DNA of 64,000 nt from Selenomonas sp. AE3005 (GCF_000686945.1 NZ_JMME01000012.1:1-64000), one strand, 5' to 3'. Positions 15,578 to 24,242 are shown, numbered from the stretch's first letter. Program-made: numbers and translations. The notes: generated by a model not told the origin, from the letters alone.

Positions 15578-16987
15578 TTATGCCAGATACATGCTTTCGC
15601 TGATAGTATTGGCCAGCTCTTCTTCATTCATATCTTTGGTGTCTTTAGGAGCAGCCTCGTAAACGTCGATACGTTTTTTAATGAACTGGGTATCAATGTT
15701 GCCCGTGCGGAAGTAGGTATCCTTGAGGATATTTTTGTGGAGGGATACGGTGGTCTTTACGCCGTCAATGCGGAATTCCTTGAGTGCGCGTTCCATGATT
15801 TTGATGGCGTCACCGCGAGTGCGGCCATGCACGATGATTTTGGCAATCATGGAATCGTAGTACGGCTCGATGGACAGACCTGCCGTTACGCCGGAGTCAA
15901 AGCGGACACGCGGGCCGCTGGGTTCATGCAGGAAGGAAATCTGTCCCGGGCAGGGCATGAAGTTGTTTTCCGGGTCCTCAGCGTTGATACGGCACTCGAT
16001 GGCATGACCGGCAAATTTTACATCGCTCTGAGTGATTTCCAAAGCCTCACCGGCAGCAATGCGAATCTGTGTGCGTACGAGGTCAATGCCGGTTACGGCC
16101 TCGGTAATGCCATGTTCTACCTGAATGCGCGGATTGATTTCCATGAAGTAGAACTCATTATTGGAGAGGTCGAGCAGGAACTCAACCGTACCGATGTTGG
16201 AGTAATGAACGCTCTTGGCAGCCTTTACAGCCAGATGGCCGACGCGGTCGCGCATATCCTGTGTCAGAGCGATGGACGGCGATTCTTCGAGCAGTTTCTG
16301 GTTGCGGCGCTGGAGGGAGCATTCACGCTCGCCGAGGTGCAGGACTTCACCGTAGTTATCGGCCACAATCTGCACTTCGATATGACGGGAACGTTCAATA
16401 TAATGTTCAAAGTAGTATTTCGTCTTGGTGATATCAACCAGCAGGGTTAAGATATTTTTCAGGTCATTTTCGTCACGGGCTACGCACATGCCTTTGCCAC
16501 CGCCACCGGAAACGGGCTTAAGGATTACAGGATAGCCGACTTCCTCAGCTACCTTGAGGGCCTCCTCGTTGTCGGTGAGAGGGTCGCTGCCCTTAGCCAT
16601 CGGAATGCCGGAGGGAGCAATGGAGGCACGGGCGATATCTTTGTCGCCTACCAGACGAATGGTTTCCGGCATGGGGCCAATCCAGGTAATGCCGGCGTTC
16701 GTTACCTGTTCAGCAAAATCGGCGTCCTCGGAGAGGAAACCATAGCCGGGGTGAATAGCGTCGGCGTGGGTTTCACGGGCGGCACGTAAAATAGCGTCTT
16801 TATTGAGATAGCTTTCCAGAGCGTCAGCCGGGCCGACATTGACAGCCATATCAGCCAGACGTACATGCAGGGCATTGGCGTCAGCCTCAGAGTAGACAGC
16901 TACGGTTTCAATGTCCAGCTCCTGGCAGGCACGAATGATGCGGACGGCGATTTCGCCACGGTTAGCAATAAGAATGCGTTTGAACAT
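15578..16987 (-). CDS. accC: Biotin carboxylase subunit (acetyl-CoA or pyruvate carboxylase type)
   Basis: A 469-aa protein with the complete biotin carboxylase layout: the N-terminal domain (KRILIANRGEIAVRIIRACQ), an ATP-grasp domain with glycine-rich PVSGGGGKGM (about 160-169), ERECSLQRRNQKLLEESPS, and the C-terminal biotin-carboxylase domain (about 335-445). It carboxylates biotin on a carrier using ATP and bicarbonate. The active-site segment reads MEINPRIQVEHGITE, and the INPR wording is more like pyruvate-carboxylase-type subunits than AccC (usually MNTRIQVEH). No accB, accA/D or pycB is next to it, so its partner is uncertain and the symbol is provisional. Ribosome site AGGAGG. Confidence 0.85.
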   Translation of the reverse strand: MFKRILIANRGEIAVRIIRACQELDIETVAVYSEADANALHVRLADMAVNVGPADALESYLNKDAILRAARETHADAIHPGYGFLSEDADFAEQVTNAGITWIGPMPETIRLVGDKDIARASIAPSGIPMAKGSDPLTDNEEALKVAEEVGYPVILKPVSGGGGKGMCVARDENDLKNILTLLVDITKTKYYFEHYIERSRHIEVQIVADNYGEVLHLGERECSLQRRNQKLLEESPSIALTQDMRDRVGHLAVKAAKSVHYSNIGTVEFLLDLSNNEFYFMEINPRIQVEHGITEAVTGIDLVRTQIRIAAGEALEITQSDVKFAGHAIECRINAEDPENNFMPCPGQISFLHEPSGPRVRFDSGVTAGLSIEPYYDSMIAKIIVHGRTRGDAIKIMERALKEFRIDGVKTTVSLHKNILKDTYFRTGNIDTQFIKKRIDVYEAAPKDTKDMNEEELANTISESMYLA

Positions 16988-17261
16988 AGGATTACCTCCT
17001 AAAAAAAGTTACAACTAGATTGATATTATTCGCGATTGTTGCATCAAGTTGTACATCAACAGGTATTAGAACCTGCTGCTAAAACAACTATGTCATGAAT
17101 TGTAGCACAATTTCATTTTACGGTCAATGATAATGTGAGGCTATGAGGATTATTCTTTAAAAGAATAATGAATGTTGTATACAAGAAATTTTCACTTTTA
17201 TGAGGTATAGTGTGATATCATAAAGTAAGTTGTTGTCAGGTACCGCTATGAGGAAGATTAT
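16988..17261. other. Divergent intergenic region between accC-like gene and uvrC
   Basis: A 274-bp AT-rich gap holding the two divergent promoters. CAGGT-ATTAGA-ACCTG (17057-17072) is a short inverted repeat on the accC side that could be an operator. A TATAGT-like -10 sits near 17205 before uvrC. Nothing else is recognised. Confidence 0.4.
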
Positions 17262-19088
17262 ATGACGGACATCGTTGCGGAAAAGTTAAAACTGCTGCCG
17301 GATAAGCCGGGAGTTTATATAATGAAGAACGCCGAGGGGCGGATTATATATGTTGGTAAAGCTATTGTGCTGAAAAACCGGGTACGGCAGTATTTTCAGT
17401 CCGGCAAGAATCATACGCCCAAGGTAAGGGCGATGGTTTCCCATATCGCTGACTTTGAGATAATCATGACGGCCTCGGAAGTAGAGGCGCTGATTTTAGA
17501 GTGCAATCTGATAAAAAAGCACCGGCCGCGGTATAATATCAGCCTGAAGGACGATAAAAGCTATCCGTATGTGAAGGTTACCCTGCAGGAGGATTTTCCC
17601 CGGGTGTTTATTACGCGCCGTATCTTAAAAGACGGAGCGCGGTATTTTGGCCCTTATACCAATGCCACGGCGGTACATGAAAGCCTCAAACTTTTGCGGC
17701 GGCTGTTCCCGTTGCGTACCTGCAAGCACCTGCAGGAGCGGCCGTGCCTGGAATATCATATCAAGCGGTGTCTGGCTCCCTGTGCCGGCAAGGTGGCAAA
17801 AAGCGATTATGCGGCCATGATTCGGGCGGTGCTGCTGTTTTTGGAAGGCCGCACCGAAGATGTGGAAAAGGAATTGCAGTTTCGTATGGAGCAGGCGGCG
17901 GCAAGCTATAATTTTGAGGTGGCTGCCAGACTACGCGACCAGCTGCAGGCTGTACAAAAAGTGGCGGAAAAGCAGAATATCGTCACAGGTGCCGGCGACC
18001 AGGACGCGGTGGGGCTGGCCCGTTCGGAAATCGGTGTCGTGGTGCAGATATTCTTTATCCGGGCCGGCAAAATGATTGGCCGGGAACATTTCTTAATGCA
18101 GGGCAGTGAGGACGAAAGTGACGGCGAACTGCTGGCGGCCTTTTTGCAGCAGTATTATCACCGCGCCACATTTATCCCTCGGGAAGTATTACTGCCGCTG
18201 CCTGTCCCGGAGACGGAGCAGGCTTTGTTGGAACGCTGGCTGTCAGAGAAGAAACAAAAAGCCAAGGTACAGCTTATCGTTCCCCAGCGCGGTACGAAAA
18301 AAGATATTGTGGAGATGGCCGCGTCCAATGCGGAAAAATATCTGCATGATGAGGCGGCGCGTATAAAACAGGCTAATGACCAGACTTTGGGTGCGGTGGA
18401 GGAACTGGGGCGTTATTTAGGCCTCGCCAAGGCCCCTGACCGCATGGAGTGCTTTGATATTTCCCATAATCAGGGCAGTGAAACAGTGGCGTCCATGGTG
18501 GTGTTTGAAGGCGGCCTGCCCAAGAAGTCAGACTATCGGCGCTTTAAGATTCAAAGCACGGAGGGCAAGCCGGACGATTTCCTGTCGATGCGGGAAGTTA
18601 CGACGCGCCGTTATGTGGATTTGCCGGAGGAAGAACTGCCTGACCTGATTATTATCGATGGCGGCAAGGGGCAGTTATCGTCGGCGCTGGAGATTATCCG
18701 CAAGGTGGCCGGACATAAAAACGTGCCGGTGGTGGGCCTGGCCAAGCAGTTTGAACTCGTGTTTACGGAGGGCAATCCGGAGCCGGTGGTACTGCCGCGG
18801 CATAGTCAGGCGCTTTATCTTATCCAACGGATTCGCGATGAGGCGCATAGATTTGCCATTACTTACCACCGTAAACTGCGCGGCAAGCGCAATCTGGTAT
18901 CAGTGCTAGACCATATTGTCGGCATTGGCCCAAAACGGCGGCAGGCACTTTGGAATCATTTTGGCAGTATCGGCAGGATAAAAGCTGCCGGTGTGGAGGA
19001 ACTGGCGCAGGCACCGGGCATGAACCGGCCGGCGGCCGAGGCAGTGTTTAATTTCTTTGCGGCTCAGGCAGAGTTGCGGGGAAAGTGA
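17262..19088 (+). CDS. uvrC: Excinuclease ABC subunit C
   Basis: A 608-aa nucleotide-excision repair endonuclease. The N-terminal GIY-YIG nuclease (GVYIMKNAEGRIIYVGKA, about 16-33) makes the 3' incision. A UVR coiled-coil motif (about 200-235) binds UvrB. The RNase H-like UvrC domain, with ECFDISHNQG and LIIDGGKGQL, makes the 5' incision, and tandem helix-hairpin-helix motifs (IVGIGPKRRQALWNHFGS, then APGMNRPAAEAVFNFF) bind DNA. Length is normal for the family. It is followed at 30 bp by the PHP phosphoesterase. Confidence 0.97.
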   Translation: MTDIVAEKLKLLPDKPGVYIMKNAEGRIIYVGKAIVLKNRVRQYFQSGKNHTPKVRAMVSHIADFEIIMTASEVEALILECNLIKKHRPRYNISLKDDKSYPYVKVTLQEDFPRVFITRRILKDGARYFGPYTNATAVHESLKLLRRLFPLRTCKHLQERPCLEYHIKRCLAPCAGKVAKSDYAAMIRAVLLFLEGRTEDVEKELQFRMEQAAASYNFEVAARLRDQLQAVQKVAEKQNIVTGAGDQDAVGLARSEIGVVVQIFFIRAGKMIGREHFLMQGSEDESDGELLAAFLQQYYHRATFIPREVLLPLPVPETEQALLERWLSEKKQKAKVQLIVPQRGTKKDIVEMAASNAEKYLHDEAARIKQANDQTLGAVEELGRYLGLAKAPDRMECFDISHNQGSETVASMVVFEGGLPKKSDYRRFKIQSTEGKPDDFLSMREVTTRRYVDLPEEELPDLIIIDGGKGQLSSALEIIRKVAGHKNVPVVGLAKQFELVFTEGNPEPVVLPRHSQALYLIQRIRDEAHRFAITYHRKLRGKRNLVSVLDHIVGIGPKRRQALWNHFGSIGRIKAAGVEELAQAPGMNRPAAEAVFNFFAAQAELRGK

Positions 19089-19118
19089 TTTTAATATAGC
19101 AGGGTTGTGTGATATATA

Positions 19119-19982
19119 ATGAAAAAAATTGATTTACATGTACATTCTTTGGTATCCGATGGCAGTTTTATGCCCGGGGAATTGGCTGCTCATGCCAAAG
19201 CGCAGGGGCTGTCGGCTTTTGCCCTTACAGACCATGATGTGATTGCCGGCAACGACGAGGCGCAGGCGGCAGCAGCGGCTGTGGGGATAGAGTTTATTCC
19301 CGGCATGGAAATGACGGTAGAGTTCAAGGGGCATAAGCTGCATATTGTATGTTTGGGCTTTGACGCACAGCACCCGGAGTTTCAGCGCCTGTATAAAAAG
19401 ATTCGTTCGGTCAAAGAGGGGAAGATTCCCGAGATTGTGGAATATGTCCGCCGTAAGGGTGTGGCTATTACCATGGATCAGGTGGAGCAGTTTGCCTATA
19501 AGGGGCTGCTTGACAGGTATGCGGTAATGCGTTATCTGGTATCGCTGAAAATGTATGACCGCGCCCAGCCTTTATGGGACAATTATCTTGACCCGGCCGT
19601 GGTGGCGATGGGACTAAATGTGAACATCACCGCTGAGGAGGCGCTGCCGATTATCAAACAGGCCGGCGGCGTGACGTCGCTCGCGCATTTCCATAAGAAA
19701 ATTGGTCTGGGGGAACTGGATAACCGCCAGCAGCAGGAACAGGCAATTGTGGAGCTGCACCAACTGGGGCTTGATGGCATGGAAAGATATTATCCCAACT
19801 ATACCGCTGATGATGCAGAATTTGCGGCACAGATGATTGCCAAATATGATTTAATGCCTACGGGCGGCACGGATTTCCATGGAACGAACCGGCCCGGGAT
19901 TGAGATGGGGAGCGGTTTAGACGGCAATATGGCCGTGCCGTATGAGTTTTTTCAGGAAGTTAAGTCACGGCTCAACAAGTAA
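19119..19982 (+). CDS. PHP-domain phosphoesterase (RNase AM/TrpH-like)
   Basis: A 287-aa polymerase-and-histidinol-phosphatase family metal enzyme. Metal ligands are visible in DLHVHSLVSDG (about 5-15), LTDHDVIAGN (about 36-45), GMEMTVEF, SLAHFHKK and the C-terminal GTDFHGTN. This branch includes YciV/RNase AM, which acts as a 5'-3' exonuclease on short nucleic acids and also dephosphorylates 3',5'-bisphosphonucleotides. It sits 30 bp after uvrC and may be cotranscribed with it. The exact substrate is inferred from family only. Confidence 0.88.
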   Translation: MKKIDLHVHSLVSDGSFMPGELAAHAKAQGLSAFALTDHDVIAGNDEAQAAAAAVGIEFIPGMEMTVEFKGHKLHIVCLGFDAQHPEFQRLYKKIRSVKEGKIPEIVEYVRRKGVAITMDQVEQFAYKGLLDRYAVMRYLVSLKMYDRAQPLWDNYLDPAVVAMGLNVNITAEEALPIIKQAGGVTSLAHFHKKIGLGELDNRQQQEQAIVELHQLGLDGMERYYPNYTADDAEFAAQMIAKYDLMPTGGTDFHGTNRPGIEMGSGLDGNMAVPYEFFQEVKSRLNK

Positions 19983-20047
19983 TTTTTTTCATTGGCAGGA
20001 TTTAGACTGAATCAGCTAGAAGTTCCTAACTAGTAACAGAGTGTTGT

Positions 20048-20145
20048 GGTACTTTTCTTTGGCGCAAAGAAAAGTACCCAAAAGAAAACAGCGGACTGAA
20101 ATCACATCACGTGATTTACGTCCGCGAGCGCTCATCCATGAGCGC
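20048..20145 (+). repeat. Cluster of three consecutive hairpins in an intergenic region
   Basis: Three hairpins lie end to end: a perfect 13-bp stem GGTACTTTTCTTT/AAAGAAAAGTACC with loop GGCGC (20048-20078); a 15-bp stem with two mismatches starting GCGGAC (20091-20125, loop ATCAC); and an 8-bp stem GCGCTCAT/ATGAGCGC (20128-20145). No T run follows. They precede rubredoxin by 52 bp. They may be a structured leader, or a dispersed palindromic repeat unit. Confidence 0.6.
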
Positions 20146-20197
20146 GGGGTTACGATATATATTTATTTATTGGTTTGTGGTGTTAGGAGGGCTTTTG

Positions 20198-20356
20198 ATG
20201 AAGACTTGGGTTTGTACGGTTTGTGGCTGGATTTATGATGAGGCCAAGGGTGACAGTGAGTATGATTTGGCACCGGGCGTGGCTTTTGCGGATTTGCCGG
20301 AGGATTTTGTCTGCCCTCTGTGCGGCGTAGGCAAGGATATGTTTGAAGAACAATAG
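20198..20356 (+). CDS. Rubredoxin
   Basis: A 52-aa iron-only electron carrier. The start at ATG 20198 is set by TAGGAGGG and by the family start MKTWVCTVCGW. Two CxxC pairs (CTVCG and CPLCG) bind a single iron, and the core DLPEDFVCPLCGVGK is canonical. In anaerobes rubredoxin donates electrons to rubrerythrin and oxygen or superoxide reductases. No such partner is adjacent. A strong terminator follows. Confidence 0.96.
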   Translation: MKTWVCTVCGWIYDEAKGDSEYDLAPGVAFADLPEDFVCPLCGVGKDMFEEQ

Positions 20357-20370
20357 CATAGTTGTCATGT

Positions 20371-20402
20371 AAAATGACCGGTCAATTTGACCGGTCATTT
20401 TT
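20371..20402. terminator. Palindromic terminator after rubredoxin
   Basis: AAAATGACCGGTCAA pairs with TTGACCGGTCATTTT. Both arms are themselves TGAC-NN-GTCA palindromes (20375-20384 and 20388-20397), as in the rpoN terminator. Confidence 0.88.
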
Positions 20403-20478
20403 CTTGTTAGCAGGTCATAAGACTATTAAACAAATTTATGATATGATAAAAAATAATAAAAATATTTGTCGCTTTTTA

Positions 20479-20537
20479 TTGATTTTTTTATATTGCTTTG
20501 TTATAATTATCACGTAGTGAATCATAAGCGTGATTCA
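20479..20537 (+). promoter_or_regulatory. Promoter and candidate operator of malate dehydrogenase
   Basis: TTGATT (20479-20484) and TATAAT (20502-20507) are 17 bp apart. Just downstream TGAATCA-TAAGCG-TGATTCA (20518-20537) is a perfect 7-bp inverted repeat overlapping the expected transcription start, the position of a repressor operator. Confidence 0.6.
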
Positions 20538-20625
20538 TAGTTATAGCCATTCCGAAAGCGGTTTCCTTTATTGAATTTACAGACTTTTGGCAATCGCTTT
20601 CTAATTCTTAAGGAGGCATTTGATT

Positions 20626-21594
20626 ATGAAGGTAACAGTTGTTGGTGCAGGTAACGTAGGCGCTACCGTAGCAAATGTGCTGGCAGTAAAGAATTTCTGC
20701 AGCGAAGTTATGCTGGTGGACATTAAGAAGGGCTTTGCCGAAGGTAAGGCTATGGACATCATGCAGACGGCACATCTTCTGAACTTTGACACCACGGTAA
20801 CGGGCGTTACGGCTGAAATCGGTGACGAAAACGGTTATGCACCGACGGAAGGTTCCGATGTTGTGGTTGTTACTTCCGGTATGCCGCGTAAACCGGGCAT
20901 GACGCGTGAAGAACTCATCGGCGTAAATGCAAAAATCGTCAAAGGTGTTGTTGACCAGGCGCTGAAGTATTCTCCGAACGCTATCTTCATCATCATCTCC
21001 AACCCGATGGACGCTATGACGTTCCTGACTCTGAAAGATTCCAAGCTGCCGCGCAACCGTGTACTCGGCCAGGGCGGTATGCTCGACAGCAGCCGTTTCC
21101 GTTATTTCCTGTCCAAGGCTCTGCAGGATGCTGGCTATCCGGCAACGCCGACCGACATCGATGGCACGGTTATCGGCGGTCACAGCGACAAGACCATGGT
21201 TCCTCTGACGAGCCTGGCTACTTATCGCGGCATTCCTGTTACGCAGCTGCTCAGCAAAGAACAGCTTGATGACGCTGTAGCTCAGACGAAGGTTGGCGGT
21301 GCAACGCTGACCGGCCTGCTCGGTACTTCTGCCTGGTATGCTCCGGGCGCTGCTGCAGCCGCTATGGTTGAGGCTATCGCTCTCGATGCCAAGAAACTCA
21401 TGCCCTGCTGCGTATACCTCGATGGCGAATACGGCGAAAAAGACCTCTGCATCGGCGTACCCGTTATCCTCGGTAAGAACGGCATGGAAAAAATCGTTGA
21501 ATACAAGTTGGAAGGCGACGAAAAAGCTAAGTTTGATGAAAGCGTAGCTGCTGCCCGCAACACCAACTCCAAACTCGGCGATGCTTTGAAATAA
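20626..21594 (+). CDS. mdh: Malate dehydrogenase
   Basis: A 322-aa NAD-dependent oxidoreductase of the LDH/MDH superfamily. The start at ATG 20626 has AAGGAGG at 9 bp; the in-frame TTG at 20620 is too close. The Rossmann motif VVGAGNVGATVAN (about 6-18) is followed by the substrate loop SGMPRKPGMTREEL, where Arg occupies the position that selects malate/oxaloacetate over lactate. The catalytic region GQGGMLDSSRFRYFLS and VIGGHSDKTMVPL hold the active-site Arg, Asp and His. In Negativicutes it serves the succinate-propionate pathway (knowledge-based). It has its own promoter and terminator. Confidence 0.95.
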   Translation: MKVTVVGAGNVGATVANVLAVKNFCSEVMLVDIKKGFAEGKAMDIMQTAHLLNFDTTVTGVTAEIGDENGYAPTEGSDVVVVTSGMPRKPGMTREELIGVNAKIVKGVVDQALKYSPNAIFIIISNPMDAMTFLTLKDSKLPRNRVLGQGGMLDSSRFRYFLSKALQDAGYPATPTDIDGTVIGGHSDKTMVPLTSLATYRGIPVTQLLSKEQLDDAVAQTKVGGATLTGLLGTSAWYAPGAAAAAMVEAIALDAKKLMPCCVYLDGEYGEKDLCIGVPVILGKNGMEKIVEYKLEGDEKAKFDESVAAARNTNSKLGDALK

Positions 21595-21608
21595 GCATAT
21601 TTAACATG

Positions 21609-21650
21609 GCCCCCGTTGACCGTAAAAAGTCAACGGGGGGTATTTTTTTT
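21609..21650 (+). terminator. Intrinsic terminator of mdh
   Basis: CCCCGTTGAC pairs with GTCAACGGGG around CGTAAAAA, followed by eight Ts. Confidence 0.92.
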
Positions 21651-21729
21651 CGCGCCCTATTAAGTTCTGTCCAAAATATGACGATATACCTCTTAAGAAG
21701 GGCGGCCTGTGGCAAGGGAGGTGTTTGTC

Positions 21730-22017
21730 ATGTTAGACCGGATTGAGCGTGTCGCCCGGGTAAAAGGCGTGGATTCAGGGATAAACCGTTCTTTTGAGCG
21801 TAAGGAAGGCTATAATGATGACAAGAAAAATAAACAGTCATTTGCAAACGCGCTGACGAAAGAAATGGAAAAAGAGGTGCGTCCTGCCAATGAGGCAGGT
21901 ATAGGCGTACCGAATGCTTATCGGCTGGAACTGTCTACACGGCCAACGCAGTCGTTATTTTACCGGGAATATGTTGACCTCAGCGAAGTTGAAGGGAAGA
22001 TAAATGTTACCGGATAA
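21730..22017 (+). CDS. Hypothetical protein, 95 aa
   Basis: A 95-aa hydrophilic protein starting MLDRIERVARVKGVDSG. The start at 21730 is set by AAGGGAGGTG just upstream. The frame reads on to a normal stop and is followed by an intrinsic terminator, so it is a real gene. It contains a charged DDKKNKQSF stretch and no membrane segment. It has no recognisable domain, and I do not know the family. Confidence 0.7.
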   Translation: MLDRIERVARVKGVDSGINRSFERKEGYNDDKKNKQSFANALTKEMEKEVRPANEAGIGVPNAYRLELSTRPTQSLFYREYVDLSEVEGKINVTG

Positions 22018-22068
22018 TGGGGGATTATTCTATATGGGGACTAAACAGGAAAGTCTTATAATGATTTT

Positions 22069-22116
22069 GCCGTAACCAGGCTGTAGGGATTGTTGGCTGG
22101 TTACGGCATTTTTATT
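22069..22116 (+). terminator. Intrinsic terminator
   Basis: GCCGTAACCAG pairs with CTGGTTACGGC across a 17-nt loop, then a T run, 51 bp after the 95-aa gene. Confidence 0.88.
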
Positions 22117-22188
22117 TGACGACAATGCTGCTGTTAAGGTAAGATTACGCTATAGTTTACTGATAGAGAAGAGAGGAAAGCGCAGCTT

Positions 22189-22698
22189 ATGCCTGAGGAA
22201 CAGACGTTAAAAGATGATGAATATTATATGCAGGAGGCCCTGCAGGAGGCGCAGCTGGCGTATGACCTGGCAGAGGTGCCTATTGGGGCGGTGCTCGTGG
22301 ATAATGCCACCGGGGAGATTGTCACCCGTGGCCATAATATGCGCGAAATATGGCATGACGCTACCGCTCATGCGGAACTCATTGCCATTCAAAAGGCCTG
22401 TAAGGACTTGGGACGCTGGCGGTTGTCGGGGCTGACGCTCTATGTTACCATTGAACCATGTCCTATGTGTGCCGGCGCTATCGTCATGAGCCGGGTGGAC
22501 AGGGTGGTCTATGGCAGTACTGACAGCCGGGCCGGTGCCTGTGAGTCGGTATTTAATATCCCCGGCAATGAACATCTGAACCACCGGCCGGAAATCACCG
22601 CCGGCGTTCTGCAGGCAGAATGTGCTGGTATTATGAAACGTTTCTTTAAGGAACGGCGTGCCCAGAAGAAACAGGCAAAACAGGCAGCGCAGGAGTGA
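22189..22698 (+). CDS. tadA: tRNA-specific adenosine deaminase
   Basis: A 169-aa zinc deaminase. The catalytic HAELIAIQ (about 65-72) holds the zinc His and the proton-shuttling Glu. PCPMCAGAIVMSR (about 94-106) supplies the two zinc cysteines. The YGSTDSRAGACESVFNI segment is specific to TadA, which converts A34 to inosine in tRNA-Arg(ACG). A basic lysine/glutamine tail follows. It is 16 bp upstream of nagB, so the two may share a transcript. Confidence 0.95.
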   Translation: MPEEQTLKDDEYYMQEALQEAQLAYDLAEVPIGAVLVDNATGEIVTRGHNMREIWHDATAHAELIAIQKACKDLGRWRLSGLTLYVTIEPCPMCAGAIVMSRVDRVVYGSTDSRAGACESVFNIPGNEHLNHRPEITAGVLQAECAGIMKRFFKERRAQKKQAKQAAQE

Positions 22699-22714
22699 GA
22701 GGGGAGGCAGGAAA

Positions 22715-23476
22715 ATGCGGATTATCATCACGGATTCCTATGAAAAGATGGGGCTGGAGGCGGCTAATATTGTCGCCGGGCAGATTTATCTGAAACCCAA
22801 CAGCGTGCTGGGACTGGCGACAGGCAGCACACCTGTGTCCATGTACCAGCGGCTGGCTGCCGTGCATAAGAGTGTAGGTCTGGATTTTTCCGAGGTGACG
22901 ACCTTCAATCTCGATGAATACATCGGCATGAGTCCGGAAAATCCCCAGAGTTATCATTACTTTATGCAGGAAAATTTCTTCCGTCATATCAATATCCGCC
23001 CGGAAAATGTATTTTTGCCCAACGGCATGGCGGCAGATATGACAGCAGAAGGAAAGCGCTATGAAAAGCTGATAGAGGCCAGGGGCGGCATTGATTTGCA
23101 GGTGCTTGGTATCGGTCAGAATGCCCATATCGGCTTTAATGAGCCGGACGTAAAATTTGCCGCAACCACGCATAAGGTGGAGCTCGACGAGGAAACCATA
23201 CAGGCCAATTCCCGGTTCTTTGCCAGTGCTGATGAAGTGCCGCGCTATGCTATCAGTATGGGGATAAAGACCATTATGATGGCTGAACATGTAATTTTGC
23301 TGGCCAATGGCAGCAATAAGGCAGCAGCGGTGTACAAGGCCGTCTGCGGTGATGTGACACCGGAGGCGCCGGCGTCTATCCTGCAGCTGCATCGTGATGT
23401 GGCGGTTATCGTTGATGAAGAGGCAGCAGCTCTCCTGCCGGAGCAGATTCCCGGTATCAGTATCACGCATAAATAA
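22715..23476 (+). CDS. nagB: Glucosamine-6-phosphate deaminase
   Basis: A 253-aa isomerase-deaminase converting glucosamine-6-phosphate to fructose-6-phosphate and ammonia. The start at 22715 follows GGGGAGG. The conserved phosphate loop is LGLATGSTPVSMYQ. FNLDEYIG carries the catalytic Asp, GIGQNAHIGFNEP the His-Glu pair, and YAISMGIKTIM closes the site. It feeds amino sugars from wall recycling or diet into glycolysis, which fits with the mupG-like gene near the start of the window. nagA is not adjacent. A terminator follows. Confidence 0.95.
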   Translation: MRIIITDSYEKMGLEAANIVAGQIYLKPNSVLGLATGSTPVSMYQRLAAVHKSVGLDFSEVTTFNLDEYIGMSPENPQSYHYFMQENFFRHINIRPENVFLPNGMAADMTAEGKRYEKLIEARGGIDLQVLGIGQNAHIGFNEPDVKFAATTHKVELDEETIQANSRFFASADEVPRYAISMGIKTIMMAEHVILLANGSNKAAAVYKAVCGDVTPEAPASILQLHRDVAVIVDEEAAALLPEQIPGISITHK

Positions 23477-23479
23477 TTA

Positions 23480-23526
23480 CAGCCCTGAGTAAAATTCCGC
23501 GTAAGAATCTTACTCAGGGCTGTTTA
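23480..23526 (+). terminator. Intrinsic terminator of nagB
   Basis: A 14-bp stem, ACAGCCCTGAGTAA with TTACTCAGGGCTGT, then TTTAAT. It lies between convergent genes and may work both ways. Confidence 0.85.
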
Positions 23527-23537
23527 ATATTGACTTG

Positions 23538-24242
23538 TCAAATATCCCAATGCAGGTTGTCGGGGTTCGGGGTTGCCTTATCCACCTGTGTCAATATCCA
23601 GGAGGCGTTGTCATGGGTAGCGGCAAAGGCTTTGTCAAGGCCGGCCTGATAGCTGGCAGGAATTTCCATGGAATGCAGGGCCATGTGCATATAGTCCTTG
23701 GCCACCAGGGTGACGCCGCGTTCAGCGGAGAGCTGGGCTTTGAAACGGTAGCCGTAGTAGAGGTAGCTGTTGTGTTCGATGGGAATATCCTTGTAGGCGG
23801 CGATACGTTCGTCAGCCTCTGTTTCCGCGTCAGCAGTCATGTCCATCTGGTGCATGAGGTTCCAGCGGTCAGCCCATAACTCGCCGCGCAGAATGTACTT
23901 GTAGAGGAAATCCGTGGATTCGGCCAGTTCAATGGCCATATTGATATGACGCAGGGCGTCATCGTGCTGGCCTAAAGAGCGTTCCAGACTGCTGAGACGC
24001 TGCAGGGCAAAGACCTTTTCTTCCACTTCCTCCGCGATATCTTCGTTGGGCTCAGCCTCAACCACGCTATGGAACAGTTCCAGCGCCTCGTCATTTTTAT
24101 CAATACCTTCCATCGCGAGGAAATGAGCCAGACGGGCCCGGGCGCGCCAGCTATCCATACCACCGGCAAACAGGTTTTCCGGCGGCTTGGCCGGGGAATC
24201 CATTACCACATGGACAAGTTTATGAAATTCATCTTGTGTCAT
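23538..24242 (-). CDS. TPR-like hypothetical protein
   Basis: A 234-aa soluble, helical, acidic protein. Helical pairs such as NDEALELFHSVVEAEPN and GQHDDALRHINMAIELAE look like tetratricopeptide repeats at about 50-125, which usually mediate protein contacts. The C-terminal part has no recognised domain. The start is preceded by AGGAGA. The stop overlaps a TGACTTGTCA palindrome. It is divergent from the amidase gene. Function unknown. Confidence 0.72.
   Translation of the reverse strand: MTQDEFHKLVHVVMDSPAKPPENLFAGGMDSWRARARLAHFLAMEGIDKNDEALELFHSVVEAEPNEDIAEEVEEKVFALQRLSSLERSLGQHDDALRHINMAIELAESTDFLYKYILRGELWADRWNLMHQMDMTADAETEADERIAAYKDIPIEHNSYLYYGYRFKAQLSAERGVTLVAKDYMHMALHSMEIPASYQAGLDKAFAATHDNASWILTQVDKATPNPDNLHWDI

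Noticed and set aside
15533-16450. Long plus-strand open frame of about 300 codons opposite the biotin carboxylase gene
   Set aside because: It is a mirror of a GC-rich real gene, has no ribosome site and no protein-like domain.
20041-20238. 65-codon frame over the hairpin cluster
   Set aside because: It reads across three hairpins into rubredoxin in another frame; there is no start signal.
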